NCBI GenBank assembly: GCA_034508935.3
Contig: CM067445.1
Span: 48,626,382-48,690,381 of the forward strand
Reading direction: 5' to 3'
Origin: Berghia stephanieae
Lineage: Eukaryota > Mollusca > Gastropoda > Nudibranchia > Aeolidiidae
DNA: 64,000 bases
Below, piece after piece: positions 33,490-45,091 of the stretch. Each line of letters opens with the position of its first letter. The stretch's first letter is position 1. Made by a program: the position numbers and the translations under genes. The notes below the pieces were generated by a model. It saw only the letters and a list, made by a program, of their open reading frames with translations, did not search any database and had not been told where the DNA came from.

Positions 33490-33528
33490 CCACCCGGTCG
33501 CACAACCGACTGAGCTATCCAGCTAGCC
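33305..33528 (-). mobile_element. SINE family 4 copy with (CT)n inside the head
   Basis: On the minus strand the A-box side (ggatagctcagtcggttg) and the ttggccaggcggagg core are separated by a long (CT)n run (33427-33486 on the plus strand as GA). Confidence 0.7.
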
Positions 33529-33532
33529 ACAC

Positions 33533-33547
33533 GTAGCTCAGTCGGTT

Positions 33548-33618
<71 letters not shown>

Positions 33619-33760
33619 TGGCCAGGGTGGCGTGCCGTTTGAATCTTGAGTTTGGCACTGACCCCGTGACTTTTTATTCTCTGTTTTCATTGGCACTTCT
33701 TCATACCCTATTTTACTCATCATTATTGATACTAGTGTCCGCTCCACACTTTTTCATGAA
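33533..33760 (+). mobile_element. SINE family 4 copy with (CT)n inside the head, mirror of the previous one
   Basis: Acgtagctcagtcggttg, then (ct)n to about 33617, then cttggccagggtggcgtg and the tail gactttttattctctgtttt. It is head to head with 33305-33528. Confidence 0.7.
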
Positions 33761-33944
33761 CAAATTTTACATTACAAATTTCAAACCACTTTTCAGAATC
33801 AGAATCACTCCGACATAATATTACCGTTTTGGGCTACGGTTCACAATTTTGTTTGGTTTGTTTAAAGGGGTTTTGCGACACTTTTAGTTCATTTCAGTGC
33901 CAGTAAAAAGGAAGACGGGGAAGGGGGGGGGGGGGGGGGGTTCT

Positions 33945-34200
33945 AGATGTGAAGTTAAAAGCACTAAAGAAAATGTAATAACAAGAAATGAAGTGGGTAC
34001 GAAAGTGTCAGAAGACAACAGAGAATAAAAACTTCGCGGCGGCGATGGGGGCTCGAACCCGCGACCTAACTGGTACGACAACTCCGCCTGACTCTACCAT
34101 ATGAGCTATCCACGATCCCATAAATAGTCGCTTCAAACCTTAGTCTTATTGAAGGCTTCTCTCCCCGACTTCTTGAGGTCATGGGTTCAATTTAGGATAA
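33945..34200 (-). mobile_element. SINE family 4 copy, longest
   Basis: On the minus strand: upstream block, head gggatcgtggatagctcata, core, B box gcgggttcgagcccc, tail aaaacttcgc reversed, and ctctgttgtcttctgacact. It anchors the family. Confidence 0.75.
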
Positions 34201-34287
34201 AGGGGACTGGTTCAATTAGAAAACAGAAGATTCCAATAGCAATCTATCAACGTGCCTATTTTGACGTTACCTAAAAATAGAACTTGA

Positions 34288-34592
34288 TCTTTTTATATAG
34301 CGCAATATCCACTAAACGTGCTCATAACGCTTTAAAACGGGTCCCCGACCAACAGCAACACTTAACAGAGAGGACGAGACATGACGCCTGTTAGGCGATA
34401 TTACATTTTTTTTCGGAGTGAGTCAACGCTGTTAACGGCCAGGTAATCATTTTACACCTCAGTACGGTGAGCGAATGCGAGTAATGAGTCTTTTTCAAGG
34501 GCTCAACTATGCACCGCTCGGGACTCGAACTCAGGACTTTCCGATCCGAAGCGAGTGTCATACCACTAGACCACACAGCCGCACATAGCCTC
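34288..34592 (-). mobile_element. SINE family 1 copy, full length
   Basis: Complete. It forms an inverted pair with the plus-strand copy at 34778. Confidence 0.9.
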
Positions 34593-34777
34593 ATCCCCAT
34601 CCAAATACAAGCAAACGACCCCGCTATGATGGGCACACCCAATCGTTTACAAAGTGCGATGGTTGATCAAATATGAATTGCCCGGACTATGAAGAAATCG
34701 ATTTACATGACATGTTCAGGAAAAGGTTATCAATTTCTCATAAGATTACATGAAATAAAATTTGAAAACTTCTGTCA

Positions 34778-35095
34778 TGTGGGGCTACATGGTCTGGGGG
34801 TATCACACTCGCTTTCTCATCGGAAGGTCCAAGGGATCGAGCCTCGCTCGGCTCATAGATGAGTACTTTGAAAAGGCTCTTTTCTCACATTCTCTCACCC
34901 TACTCGGGTGTAATATGAGTACCTGGCCGTTAACAGCGTTGTCTCTGTCGGAAAAAAAAAGTGTAATATCGCCTAACAGGCGTCAGTCATGTCTTCTCGT
35001 TCTAGGTGTTATGTGTTGCTGTTGGTCAGGGACCCTTTGTAAAGCTCTTTGACCACGTTTAGTGGATGTGGATATTATTGCTCTATATAAAAGCT
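34778..35095 (+). mobile_element. SINE family 1 copy, full length
   Basis: Head (gtggggctacatggtctggg) through to the tail ctctatataaaagctcac. Confidence 0.9.
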
Positions 35096-35262
35096 CACGT
35101 TTTTATGAACTCTTTTTTACCGCGCACCGAAGCACACAAAACAGTATTCCAGCTTTGTCAAAAGGAAACTATAGCAAATGAAAGAGGAAAGAAAGTGGTG
35201 TTGTAAACTTCTCCTAGCTTGTGTAAAAAAAATGGTGACCGTGGATGAATCTGGTTCTGAAT

Positions 35263-35556
35263 AGGCTTCAACAGTCGTGACGTCACTTCCCCTGTAATGA
35301 CGCATAGTAACTTAGTAACTGGTTCTAAATCATTGGAACAATGGCGCCCTTATGAAATACTTCTCCGACGAGCATAAAAGTGTATCCAGAGGGGAAAAAA
35401 AATTATAAATCTGATCATGTTTTGACTGTTATACATTCTGATCACATGACATGTGAAAAAGTTCAAGCCAGGATAAAGTATAAAAAGTACAGAATTTCTT
35501 TGTTCAGAACCAATTTGCTCGTTGCTGGGCGGACGTGACATCAGACTATTGAATCA
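35263..35556 (+). mobile_element. MITE family C copy
   Basis: Same termini in plus orientation; contains gtgacgtcacttccc near the left end and atgaaatacttctccgacga. Confidence 0.8.
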
Positions 35557-35559
35557 TAT

Positions 35560-36184
35560 TAATGGAAAACCCGTGAATAGCTGACCCGCTCAAAAAGGCA
35601 AAGATGATCCGTTCTGTGATAAAGGCCACGCTGAGCGGTTTTTTTTTTCTTCTTTTTTGTAGCTTTTTGTTTGTTTGTTTGTTTGTTTTGGCACATCGAA
35701 GCCATCATCATGTTTGACTATCTTCCAAAGACCAACCCAATGAACGGGCGGGAAACATGACCGAGTTGAATACAAAACATCCAGGGAAGCTTCGAAATGG
35801 AGTCCTGGTTTTGTAGTGCCTGATCGTGACGCAGCAGATAATGATTACGGGTCAGAAATCTTACCTCATCCTCCTCCCTACTCACTCAATTTGGTACATT
35901 CAGAATATTATGCTTTATGTTTCTTATATTGAGAAAAAAATACAAAGGAAAAAGTTTTCAAGATAAAATTGAAGTTTTAAAAGCACTTTACATACATTAC
36001 CCCTACTCGACACAGGTATGAATGAGTACTTGACTACAAGCAGTGATTGATATAGTAAAACTGTTAGTATTTAAAAAAAAGATGTCTAACAGGCGACTGG
36101 TACTTATGGAATGAAAATATGGTTCCATAACATGACCTATTGGGGTAATAGATTTTTTAAAAAATATTTTTTTTTGGGGGGGGG
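35560..36184. other. Intergenic stretch
   Basis: A faint SINE family 1 trace (aagcacttta, atgagtacttgac, aacaggcgactgg) spans 35980-36100; otherwise nothing. Confidence 0.4.
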
Positions 36185-36361
36185 GGGTTGTTGTTTTTCT
36201 TTACTGACAAAATTAGTTTATGTAAAAAAGAAATGAAAAAAAATGTCAATTCAGAAAATCCATTTCTGTGTGCTAATGACTCTCCTTCCCCACCTGTCAA
36301 GGGTGTCATCCCATTTATTGTCAAAATCAATTCATTTCACCAACTCCTGTCAATGAGATGA

Positions 36362-36645
36362 TTTAAACCAAAACTGCCAACTTGAAATTTCAAAAATTCG
36401 TAATTCCGAGGGAAGAAAAAAAAAAGTCATTATAAATAGCTTTGCAAAATAATTATTTTCCCTCATCAGGTTCCAAAAATTCTACAAAGTCCTCAATAAT
36501 AATATTATAGGTTCTAAGGAACTAAACTTTCCTTTTCAACAAGATTTATTGAGCCAAAGACGTGCATGCAGTCCTGTAGACAGAGGCAAAACTTTCGTAA
36601 TTCTACGAGTTTTTCGTTGTACTAGGCAGGTCTGATTTAAACGAT
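36362..36645 (+). mobile_element. MITE family D copy
   Basis: Termini tttaaaccaaaactgcca and ggcaggtctgatttaaa form an imperfect inverted repeat; inside lie gctttgcaaaataattattt and caagatttattgagccaaag. Confidence 0.75.
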
Positions 36646-36732
36646 GAAACATTGTGAAACGCATTAAGCATGGTGATATTTTTATTGGTAAATGCACTAT
36701 ACATATTTTCATATCGAAATATTTATCTATTT

Positions 36733-37018
36733 ACTGTTGTCTTGTGGTATGACACTCATCTTCGTTCTTGGTTGGGGCCTCGCTCGGCGCATAGCTGAGT
36801 CCTTGGAAATGGCCCTCAACTCAAAGTCTCTCACCGTACTCAGGTGTAAAATGAGTACCCTGTCGTTAACAGTGTTGTCTCTATCGGAAAAAGAATTGTA
36901 ATATCGCCTAACAGCGTTTTGTCACGTTCTACATGGTACGTGTTGCTGCAGGTTAGAGACCCTTTGTGAAGCGCTTTGAGCACGCTTAGTGGATAATACG
37001 CTATATAAAAGCTCAATT
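36733..37018 (+). mobile_element. SINE family 1 copy
   Basis: The B-box region is shortened (a gap after the A box). Body and tail are complete. It lies between two direct copies of a MITE family D-bearing segment. Confidence 0.85.
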
Positions 37019-37211
37019 TTTGGGGGGCGTTTAGTTGTTTTTTGTTGGGGGTTTTTCTGACAAAATTAGTTTTTATAAAAAATGAATGAAAAAGAATTCA
37101 ACTCAGAAAATCCATTTCTGTGTGCTAATGACTCTCCCTCCTCATCTGTCAAGGTTGTCATTCCATTTATTGTCAAAATCAATTCATTTCACCAATTCCT
37201 GTCATTGAGAT

Positions 37212-37741
37212 TATTTAAACCAGAGCTGCCAACTTAAAATTTTTAAAAACTCGTAGTCCCGAGGGAAAAAAAAGAAAAAGTCACTATAAATAGCTTTGCA
37301 AAATAATTATTTTCCCTCATCATGATCCAAGAATTCTACAAAGTCCTCAATAATATTATAGGCTCTAATGAACTAAACTTTCCTTTTAAACAAGATTTGT
37401 GACCCAACGTCTGAAAACGGTATTATGTCGGGATGAACCAGACGCTAAAAAGTCAGATTATAGTTAAACTGGTCAAAAATATGAATCATTGGTACTCAGC
37501 ACTCTAAAATATGCTATTCATTCTCCTCAATAAAACATAACAAATTCAACACAAGTCTGAGATTTCTGGCTATAAATTAAATTTTCAGCATCTTAATCAT
37601 CCCGACTTAATACCGTTTTGAGACGAGGGGTTACATTTATTGAGTTAAAGACGTGCATGCCGTTTTGTAGATAGATAGAGCCAAAAAATGTCGTCATTCT
37701 ACGAATTCTTTTCGTCCTCAATGACAGGTCTGGTTTAAACG
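37212..37741 (+). mobile_element. MITE family D copy interrupted by family E
   Basis: Closely similar to 36362-36645, with the extra 236 bp of family E at 37399-37634. About 150 bp of upstream sequence is also shared, so the two are direct repeats about 860 bp apart. Confidence 0.8.
37399..37634. mobile_element. MITE family E: 236-bp element with ~37-bp terminal inverted repeats
   Basis: Left end gtgacccaacgtctgaaaac and, reversed, right end gtaacccctcgtctcaaaac continue as ggtattatgtcggga / ggtattaagtcggga. The element is flanked by attt at 37395-37398 and 37635-37638. The uninterrupted sister copy at 36.4 kb shows the empty site. Confidence 0.85.
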
Positions 37742-38406
37742 GCAATACAAGAATGAAATGGCATTATGTGGAATTTATCAGGATTTACAGGCGGCATTTC
37801 ACAAAAAGGATTTCACTGACATCTTTAAGGGGATTTCAGTCTCGGGTTTAATAAATTCCTCAATTGCGTGCGGTCCGTGATTTATGGGCTGTCACAAGGA
37901 GAAAGTCGATTTGAATTTCGAAGGGATTTTGAGATTTGGTTCTCTGGGTTTCTTTTTTTTTTCCTTTTATTTTAATTTTAAAATGAGATTAGAATTTGAA
38001 AATAACGCGGGGTTAGTACCAATGTCGAGGTAGTGAAAGAAAGAAAAAAAACAACTGATTTTCTCCTTTTTATACTTGAACTTTTAAAATGTGAGGGGTG
38101 TATTTTATTGCGAAAAAATATCGACTAAATGTTCTTAAATCTTTAAAATGTGATTTTGATTGCTAAAGAGAATTTCTTATGATGGTTAATATGTGTGGGT
38201 GTGTGTGATCATGTTCCATGAAATCTTTTCTTTTCTTTTTTTTTTATTAAGATTTTCTCATTTCTAATCATCTAATTTTATACATCTCCTTCTCATTCAA
38301 TATTATGCAAGCTTTCGATTCATGTTTGTTAATATGTCGATTTGGTGTATCTTTACAGGGTATCTTTAAAGGCCAAGTATTGGTCTATTTAACACTTAAT
38401 TTGTCT
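37742..38406. other. Intergenic stretch
   Basis: No repeat family or ORF recognised. Confidence 0.4.
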
Positions 38407-38541
38407 ATTATATTATATTATATTATATTATATTATATTATATTATATTATAGTATATTATATTATGTTATATTATATTATATTATATTATATTATATTA
38501 TATTTATATTATATTATATTATATTATATTATATTATATTA
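38407..38541. repeat. (TTATA)n pentanucleotide repeat
   Basis: About 26 units with a few interruptions. Confidence 0.97.
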
Positions 38542-38546
38542 TAATA

Positions 38547-38725
38547 AAGCGCTCTATACGAGGACAAAAGACAACAGCAACACTTAACTTGTAGGATAAA
38601 AACATGAATGTTGTAAAGTGATAAAATTACTTGATTTAAAATAATAATTTTTTGATATAAACAACGTCGTTACGGGCCAGTCTCGCGTTTTATACTTGAA
38701 TATATTGAGAAAATGAAAGTATAGA
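38547..38725 (-). mobile_element. SINE family 1 fragment, degenerate
   Basis: Aaagcgctctatacg, the cagcaacacttaac block and a damaged body are visible. It follows a (TTATA)n run. Confidence 0.55.
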
Positions 38726-38739
38726 TTCCCTTTATTAAT

Positions 38740-39068
<329 letters not shown>

Positions 39069-39251
39069 AAGACTATTACAGTATAGATAATCAATCAAGC
39101 TCGGACGTTTGTCTTGAAGATTCCGATGAATCGTAAAATAATAATGATGATAATAATAATAATAATATCCCTAATGCTTTGGTAATCAAACAAATTCCCT
39201 TCGTTCAGATAGCAATATCGAATCATCATCAGGTTAAGTCATTTGTCAATA

Positions 39252-39526
39252 TAGATTCTCAGACCTGCCTAAGAAATACGATAAATTCGTAGAATTACGA
39301 TTTTTTAACTCCGGCTGCAGTTTCAAATCTGACTTTGACTCAATAAATCTTACTGAAAAAGGAAGTGTCATGTCAGACAACCTATATTTAGGACTTTTTG
39401 TAGCATTTTTGGATCATGTTAAGGGCAAATTATAATGTGTAAAGCTATTTTATGGTGACTTTTCTACTTTTCCCCCTGGGAAATTACGAATTTCTGAAAG
39501 TTCAAGTAGGCATCTCAGGTCTAGGT
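39252..39526 (-). mobile_element. MITE family D copy
   Basis: Cagacctgcctaagaaatac at the left and aggcatctcaggtct at the right match the family termini in reverse. Confidence 0.75.
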
Positions 39527-39552
39527 ATAAAATGTCACTGCCTTTCTCTGTC

Positions 39553-40515
39553 GTACTCTGAAAAAAACAAACACAACACATTTTAGAAATTTGGCCAGAA
39601 AACTCGTCCTCCAAATATCGATCGCTTAGAATGAGTCTCATCTCCCCAAAATATATCGAACCTGGTACTTCTACAAAGTCTTTCTTGAAGCCTCAGTTTT
39701 GAGAGTTTTTGACGAGACGAGTGTCCTTTTAAAGTGAGGTTTGGGTCTAATTATGAGGAAAATCCTTCAAAAAATTTATCTTGAGGTATTGATGAACATT
39801 TTTAAAAAAATTATCTTAAAGATAATATTATTGAAGTCCAACTTCTCAAAGTCTACTATAAAGACACAAAAAACAAGGCGAAAAGTGCAAAGCTGAAAGC
39901 TATTTTGCAATATACTCAATATGTCATTTTTTCTAGGGGTATAGGATACTGTGTCAAATGTTTCTCAGAGTCTGTTCCATGAAGTTGTCTGAAAATATCC
40001 ACAGTTATCACAGAGATAATGTATCATGTCACCATAGAGATATTTTTGATAAGGTGTGTGTATTTGGACTTATAATCCAAATTATAAAATCTTAATATCA
40101 ATTTTGTCATATAATTTTGATTCGCAACTTTGAAATGTTCTAATAAAAATCCCATAAGCTCAAGCTGTAAAAATTCTCTATGGTGAAACAAAATGTTACA
40201 ATGTTGATAAGAGGGTAAAATATAGAAGCAATTCCTTCATTAGTTATCGCAAAAAATTTGCCACAAGATTGTTATATATTTTTTGCCAAACCTCAGGTCG
40301 CAAAACGGGTATCAATACAGATCATGCATTTTTTTTCACCAAAATTTTAGTTTTTTAAACCTATAATGAGGACACATAATTATTAAAACCGCCCAATGAG
40401 GTAATTACTTTTTTTTTAGAAAAGACCCAAACGCCCATTAATCGAGCGATATTTGAATGGCGATATTTCAGGCCATTGTTTTTTACAATTTGTTTTTTTT
40501 TTCAGTGGACGGCAG
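39553..40515. mobile_element. MITE family B copy split by a TTAA-flanked insertion
   Basis: The left part 39553-39732 ends within the tttaa of the right arm. The arm resumes at 40438 (ttaatcgagcgatatttgaa) and ends in ggacggcag at about 40515. Confidence 0.8.
39733..40437. mobile_element. TTAA-flanked 705-bp non-autonomous transposon
   Basis: Ttaa occurs at 39729-39732 and 40438-40441, and the family B palindrome reads through when the insert is left out. The ends share gtttgggtct as an inverted repeat (left agtgaggtttgggtct, right reversed tgggcgtttgggtct). There is no ORF. TTAA targets suggest a piggyBac-like helper, which is an inference. Confidence 0.65.
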
Positions 40516-40726
40516 TGTTAACGTCACGAAAAGACAAATAATATTAATATATTATTAATTGGTGAGTTAAGAAATCTATGTGTAAGTGTGCGCGCGCGTG
40601 TGTGTGTCTGTGTGTGTAAGGGGGTGGGGGTGTAGAGAGGTGGACGATCAGGTAATGTGTTCAGCTGCAAACAGGTGGGTATATCGTATTTGCTTTAGTA
40701 TTTTTTTTTAATGTTATTATCTTTGC

Positions 40727-40880
40727 AAGAAATGAATTGAGTTGTAAAGGGCGAGAAGACAACAGAGAATAAAAACTTCGCGGCGGCGATGGGGGCTCGA
40801 ACCCGCGACCTTACTGGTACGACAACTCCGCCTGGCCATGGAGATCGTGACTCTACCGTATGAGCTATCCACGACCCTGG
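40727..40880 (-). mobile_element. SINE family 4 copy
   Basis: On the minus strand: gtcgtggatagctcatacgg, the full A-box to B-box region including atggccaggcggagttg, B box gcgggttcgagcccc, and the tail. It lies just left of the receptor exon's intron side. Confidence 0.75.
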
Positions 40881-41215
40881 TCGTGGGGTCGTGGTCCTGT
40901 CAGAAGTTGAATGTCGGTGGAGGCTGCCTTAACCCTGGGACCGCAAAAATACTAACGAAAATGTGGTAATGGAGAGGCGTCCGATGGGAACAAGAAAAAC
41001 CATGGATGTTTCCGGTACAAACCCTTCGAACCGAAAAGTCCATTGTCTGTTTTGTTCCTATCCGAAGCCTCTCCATGATCACTCTCTCGTTTGTATTTAA
41101 GTCGAGTGTCATAACACAAAAACCCAAAAGCTCGCACAATTGACCATATGATAGGTATGAAAATAATAACCCCCCTCCCCTTCCCAAATCGATGCCAGGT
41201 TTTATTTTTACTTAC

Positions 41216-42493
41216 CTGTGAATCATTAAACAGTAGTTCCAGACGGTATCCAGGTATGATTTCCAGTTGGTTTACATGCGCAATGGCCATCTGTGTAGCC
41301 AGCAGCTCTGATTGACCATTTCCGCCATGCCTATTTCCGGTCAGTTCGAACAAGCCACCTATGTATAATGTAATCCTATCGGAGTTATTCCCCCTTGGCT
41401 GCTCATTATCCCAAGCTGTTGTCGAAGAGTTGTCATAGGAGTCCGTTAAATTTGATGCCGGCGATAAAACAGATGCGCGCTTGTTTATATTATGCAGGTG
41501 GTGAGCCAAATTTCGTGAATGTTGAGCACTACAATTCACTTTGCATGGTGATGATGATGGTGATGATGATGAAAATAATGACAAAGACGATAATAAAGAT
41601 AATGACGAATAATCTGACGAAGAGATATGAGAGAGATTTTTTATTGGAATTTGGGATTTGTGTTTATTTGATTTTCCTGATGGTATACTTGTATCCACTT
41701 TTCCTCTTTTCAATTTTGATGTTTTAGTACTTAATTTTGAAGAGGTAGTTAATTCTGATGAATTTTTCTTTGAATTTGATGAAGGGAACAATTCTGAAGT
41801 TACTGTCCTGGAATTTGAAGGACGTGTGGGTGAAAGTAAAGTTAAAGGTAACGAGTCGACGTTAGATTTATTCCACAACAATGTGGATGTTTTATGTGCA
41901 GATTTCAATTTGGCAGCTGATAATGATGACGGCTTAAATGATGATGACGATGATATTAACACAGATGACTTTTCATCCTGCCTATTGTGGAATTTTGAAG
42001 TTTTACGAGCTCTGCGAGAATTTTGTATCAGTAATTTTTCTATATTTTCATTCCGGTAGGAGTTATCGATTGCCATATTCGGTTTTGATACCTCTTGCTG
42101 TTTTGGTGACTTTGCGTTTCTGAAAGGAGGAATTGTAGCTCTGAAAGACAATGATGTCGATTTCCGATCACTCAGACTTATTATATCCCTTGAATCTTTA
42201 TCAGGCGTTGTTGTAGATGACAACAACCTATCAGGCCATATGTCCACTTTCGACTTGTAAGCGTTGAAAAAATAGACTGAATCATCAAAAATGGACTTTT
42301 GGCCTAAATTTGGAAGTTGAAGTTGGTCCAAGTGTTTATTATTATAATTATTCTTTGGGCCCCTTGAAATCTTTCTCATTGAATCGATCGTGTTTTGGCG
42401 GGAATGCTGGGTTATATGACTGAAGCAGCAAACCAGTGACGCCCACGCTACGATCAGATGGAGAGTCCGGTATAAAGTGGTGGTTGGCGCCAT
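41216..42493 (-). CDS. First coding exon of a GABA-B-like class C GPCR
   Basis: The 426 codons encode the N-terminus of a metabotropic GABA receptor-type protein, an amino-acid-sensing G-protein-coupled receptor of the plasma membrane. Residues 1-25 form a hydrophobic signal peptide after the start M-A-P-T-T-T. Residues about 26-373 are a Ser/Lys/Asn-rich, low-complexity linker with no recognised domain and several N-x-S/T sites. Residues 374-426 read L-Y-I-G-G-L-F-E-L-T-G-N ... Q-M-A-I-A-H-V-N ... I-P-G-Y-R-L-E-L-L-F-N-D, the first strand-helix-strand of the Venus-flytrap ligand-binding domain. The exon ends in frame at 41216 with CAG/GTAAGT (donor at 41215). The linker is much longer than is usual before this domain. 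The start is the first ATG of the open frame. Later exons (cysteine loop, 7TM) were not found; they may lie to the left across a long intron or outside the window. Confidence 0.8.
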
Positions 42494-43410
42494 GACTAGG
42501 ATTCATCGTGTTCGCCCGTAGAAATCAAGCACAGCTTTACATTAGGGTTAAAACGTTAAAAAGCCCAAGCTTGTGAATCCGAGTTTGACGCCCGTTTATT
42601 GTTGCGTGAAAATGACGATGAGAAACATTTGCTTCTTATTCACAAGTAGATAAAGTCAATTGGTCAGGGAATCGATTGCAGCAACATCGTTAAATTTATT
42701 TTTTTACAAATTATTCAAGTTAAGGACACCAAAAAGTTGGTACATGGCGATAACGAGTAACATCTCTATTTCGATTTTATTCGAGAATGACATAAAACTC
42801 TTGGTCACAATTTTGTTTATTATGATGAAACTTATGTAATAAAATATTGCATATCCGTGGTTAGATAAGAGAAGAGAAGAAAGGGACGCTTATTGGAAAT
42901 TCCCGAATAAAAAGACCTCACGTGATCCTGTTACGACACACGGGCTCGAGTTGTGTAATACTGTAAACATCCTAATCAAATGTTGTTGTCCACTGGACAT
43001 AGTTCTCTGTCATTAACATCGATATTCATTTCTTACACAATGAATGAACACATCGATTACAGAAGCTTCTCAGGGAGTTTTAGGATTGAGGCATTTAATT
43101 AACTACGTGCCGTAATGCTCTTAACACGTTTCATTTAACCTCATCCGGCCATTTCGTAAAACAATCCAAAGTTAATATTCAATGTTTTTTATAGCATTAT
43201 AGTTCAGATAGCTGCTACTTGGCCAAACTATAAAATTTTATCAGTGGTTCATTCTTTCTGGTCGGATGTTGAAGGATGATTCTATTGAGTTCGGTATTGT
43301 GTGTGAAATTCGGCAGTGGGATCAGCTCAAAAACCTGTTGAAAATAAGCACAAGTCGCTGCTTTAGTGAAGAAAGATTTCGGTTTTGTGATAGTGTTTGT
43401 TATAAACTAT
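42494..43410. other. Region upstream of the receptor exon
   Basis: No ORF or repeat family is recognised. It should hold the receptor's 5' untranslated region or upstream intron/promoter. A palindromic E-box, tcacgtga, lies at 42917-42924, about 425 bp before the ATG. No convincing TATA box was chosen. Confidence 0.35.
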
Positions 43411-43529
43411 CTTGATGAATGTTGAACCTCTAAGGAGTGATGTACGTTGGTTTAAAGATGCAACAATGTCTGGGTCTCGTCCATGTTTGTTACCTGAAAT
43501 AATAAAAATTAAACATCAACAATTTAAAC

Positions 43530-43655
43530 AATTGAGCTATTTATGTAGCACAACATCCACTTACCGTGCTCAAAGTGCTTTAAGGGTTTGTAGCCAACAG
43601 CAATTATTAACATTTGGACGGGACATGAGCCCTGGTAGGCGATATTACAATTTTA
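43530..43655 (-). mobile_element. SINE family 1 tail fragment
   Basis: From gagctatttatgtagcacaa to gcgatattacaattttat; the body and head are absent. Confidence 0.8.
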
Positions 43656-44033
43656 TTAAACAATAGTATAACCCTTTATCGGAGACGCTAATTTTACCAA
43701 CACAACATCATCAACATGGCCCAAGTTTGCCCACATTTTGGTTGTAAAAAGAGCAATTGCCGCTCTGCGTTGCCAGACACTCTCGAGTGTACCAGCATTG
43801 AAGCGAGCAATAACGTTTTTAATTTGAGAAGTATATAATATAATATCAATTTATACATCTACATAAGGTAGGGGGAGGGGGGGGCTATACTGTTTTGCCG
43901 TTGTTGTTTTTTTTTGGTTTTTTTCTCCTTGTTTTTTTTTTTTTTAAACTTTTCCTGAAACGAATGGGTTCCTCAAGCCGGTGTTTGCGGTGTTTAATTA
44001 GAACTAGTTAGTGGAAGAGAACTATCAACATTG

Positions 44034-44036
<3 letters not shown>
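43656..44036. other. Intergenic stretch
   Basis: A short plus-strand frame from atggcccaag (43717) has a few Cys/His residues, but it is only about 39 codons without splice support. Confidence 0.35.
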
Positions 44037-44103
<67 letters not shown>

Positions 44104-44140
44104 GTGTGTGTGTGTGTTGTGTGTGTGTGTGTGTGTGTGT
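44037..44140. repeat. (TA)n(TG)n microsatellite
   Basis: About 33 TA units followed by TG units. Confidence 0.98.
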
Positions 44141-44629
44141 TTTACAGTTTTGTCTTTTAGAAATGTCAAGTCATAGTTCTCCTGCTATCATTCGTACCAA
44201 TAAACCCATATATTCTGAATGCAATAGTCGACAATTCCACCGAGTGTTTTGTACAATGTTCTTAAACTTTGTCGGTAGCCTTCAAGTGTGTTTTTATTCA
44301 CTGTGGCTGAAAAGACACGGTTATATATTTGTATCAATCTGAAAGCATTTCTATGTCCTTCTCATATCCCCAATAACATGTCGAAAATCTGACAATGTTA
44401 TGGTATGAGAATATAGATAGTGTAACATACGGAAATAAAGATGGATGTTTTGGGATTTTTGTTGCTATGTGTATTCAAATAGTATAGTTGTATCAACCTA
44501 TAATATATTGTGATGATACGAGGTGACCTTTCAATTTTTTTCTGGAAATCGGAAATGATACTCGCGCGTTCCATTGATTCTTTTACATTTTATAGAGTCT
44601 AGATATTGGTCAAAAATTATTCTTATCCG

Positions 44630-44880
44630 CCTCCTCCTCCTCCTCTTGCTTTCCCTCTCCTCCTCCTCCTCCTCCTCCTCGTCTTCTTCTTCTCTTCTTC
44701 TTCTCTTCTTCTTCTTCTTCTTCTTCTTCTTCTTCTTCTTCTTCTTCTTTTTTCTTCTTCTTCTTCTTCTTCTTCTTCTTCTTCTTTCTTCTTCTTTCTT
44801 CTTCTTTCTTTCTCTTCTTTCTTTCTCTCTCTTCTTTTCTTACTTTGCTTCTTTTCTTCTTCCTCTTTTTCTTCTTCTCT
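44630..44880. repeat. (CTT)n/(CTC)n pyrimidine tract
   Basis: About 250 bases almost purely C/T on the plus strand; it leads into the candidate acceptor at 44908. Confidence 0.97.
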
Positions 44881-44908
44881 GATTATCATTTAATTGTTTC
44901 CATTTCAG

Positions 44909-45065
44909 CCAGGAACTCCGGTCAAGGACATGCCAAAACCAAGTATGTCATCCCAAGACAAAGGCAGAAAGCAACTTTAAAAGGAAAACAAAGATAGGGA
45001 GAGATAGAAGACACAACAAGCGTCATCTCTCTGCCCACCATTGGAGCTCAAGAGACCCACGATAA
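44909..45065 (+). CDS. Candidate terminal exon of an unknown gene
   Basis: A long pyrimidine tract, (CTT)n then attgtttccatttcag, gives a strong-looking 3' splice acceptor ending at 44908. Two frames stay open after it. One begins P-G-T-P-V-K-D-M-P-K-P and stops at 44978-44980. The other, starting at 44910, reads Q-E-L-R-S-R-T-C-Q-N-Q-V-C and stops at 45063-45065. Neither product is recognised. The base composition is more balanced than the surroundings. A MITE (family C) begins 27 bp later, which would lie in the 3' untranslated region. It could be chance, since the (CTT)n repeat itself makes a perfect polypyrimidine tract. Confidence 0.3.
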
Positions 45066-45091
45066 TTTTACTATTAACTCCATTCACCATT

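Noticed and set aside
44164-44343. 59-codon frame after a tttttag-like site
   Set aside because: Short, no domain, preceded by a (TA)n(TG)n run; splice context is weak.
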